A stretch of 13,999 bases of DNA from Bacteroidales bacterium (GTDB lineage Bacteria > Bacteroidota > Bacteroidia > Bacteroidales > Bacteroidaceae): positions 1 to 13,999 of the forward strand of contig SFCY01000057.1 in NCBI GenBank assembly GCA_004558865.1. The letters run 5' to 3'. Numbering within the stretch: the stretch's first letter is position 1; the number at the start of each line of letters is the position of its first letter. A program made the position numbers and the translations under genes. Positions 13,548 through 13,999 of this stretch are shown piece after piece. The notes below the pieces were generated by a model. The model saw only the letters and a program-made list of their open reading frames with translations, was not told the DNA's origin and searched no databases.

Positions 13548-13999
13548 TGTTGAGAAATGAAGGATTGAACAATGAAAGAAACTTTGCACCAAGATCTAAA
13601 CGGATAGCACTAAACTCGATTGTGCTGTTCATAAGGATGTTGGTGCTCACACTTGTGAACCTCTTTGCTGTCAGACTTGTACTGAAAGGCATGGGCATCG
13701 TTGACTATGGCATCTACAACGCCATAGCCGCTCTTGTTACGGCAAGCTCCTGTGTAAGCAGTACATTGGCAATGTCAACCCAGCGGTTTTATTCCTTTGC
13801 CATCGGCAAGGGAGACCATGAGCAATTAAGGGGAATTTTTTCTTCGAGTCTGAAACTAAGTGTTGTACTTGCGGGGGGAATTATTGTTCTCTTCGGAATT
13901 TTCGGCCCGTGGTTTATCCAGACGCAAATGACGATCCCGGCCAACCGATTGGACGCTTCCATATTGCTGTTTGTCTTTGCGTTAGGTGCATTTATCTTC
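13547..13999 (+). CDS. Wzx-like flippase of the polysaccharide transporter family (5' part)
   Basis: The first 151 codons of a gene cut by the window edge. The ATG shares its A with the TAA stop of the Wzz gene (TAATG), indicating translational coupling. The protein starts MLRNEGLNNERNFAPRSKR, then hydrophobic segments begin: SIVLFIRMLVLTLVNLFAVR, the motif LVLKGMGIVDYGIYNAIAAL, MSTQRFYSFAIGKGDHEQLR, a helix at LSVVLAGGIIVLFGIFGPWF, and MTIPANRLDAS. These match the N-terminal part of the MOP/PST flippases common in Bacteroidales capsule loci (RMLxxxxVxLxxxRxVLxxLGxxDYGIYN, then an IPxxR loop). It would move the lipid-linked repeat unit across the inner membrane. Confidence 0.88.
   Translation, partial: MLRNEGLNNERNFAPRSKRIALNSIVLFIRMLVLTLVNLFAVRLVLKGMGIVDYGIYNAIAALVTASSCVSSTLAMSTQRFYSFAIGKGDHEQLRGIFSSSLKLSVVLAGGIIVLFGIFGPWFIQTQMTIPANRLDASILLFVFALGAFIF

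Overview
The window comes from a chromosome of the phylum Bacteroidota, most likely a Prevotella-type organism. The main evidence is a series of promoters with the Bacteroidota -7 box TAnnTTTG, no clear Shine-Dalgarno sequences, and protein families with a typical Bacteroidales look. These include an SSS symporter, a Bacteroidota-type UDP-GlcNAc 2-epimerase relative, a multi-SLBB polysaccharide export protein and a Wzx-like flippase whose N-terminal motifs resemble Bacteroidales members. Species is an inference; nothing here fixes it.

Layout. Positions 1-583 hold no intact gene: there is a cluster of nested inverted repeats (25-230), a palindrome, and a short reading frame broken by an in-frame TAG (330-521, minus). 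A sodium:solute symporter follows on the minus strand (584-2008). The 2063-2580 spacer is repeat-rich: a dispersed repeat copy, a C10 tract, four 22-bp tandem repeats and a promoter. Two plus-strand genes follow, a fucosyltransferase-like glycosyltransferase (2581-3552) and a divergent 2-epimerase-like protein (3683-4789), each with its own promoter. A strong hairpin terminator separates them from a convergent minus-strand gene for a secreted, aromatic- and Arg/Ser-rich protein (4953-6110).

Three more minus-strand genes follow, spaced widely enough to be separate units: a phosphoglycosyl transferase that probably starts glycan assembly on undecaprenyl phosphate (6478-7134), and two GT2 glycosyltransferases (7501-8442 and 8737-9645). 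From about 9703 a plus-strand operon begins: a periplasmic/outer-membrane SLBB export protein (9838-12459), a Wzz-type chain-length regulator (12495-13547) and the start of a Wzx-like flippase (13547 to the window edge).

Together these genes look like the first part of a Wzx/Wzy-type capsule or exopolysaccharide locus. The phosphoglycosyl transferase would load the first sugar phosphate, the glycosyltransferases extend the repeat unit, the epimerase relative supplies a nucleotide sugar, the flippase moves the unit across the inner membrane, and the Wzz and SLBB proteins set chain length and export the polymer. G+C visibly falls after the SLBB gene, as expected where a conserved export gene meets a variable, exchangeable glycan cassette. 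I did not find a clearly new defence or mobile system. The most unusual items are the epimerase relative with replaced catalytic residues, a GT2 enzyme without its DxD motif, and several unexplained non-coding repeats.
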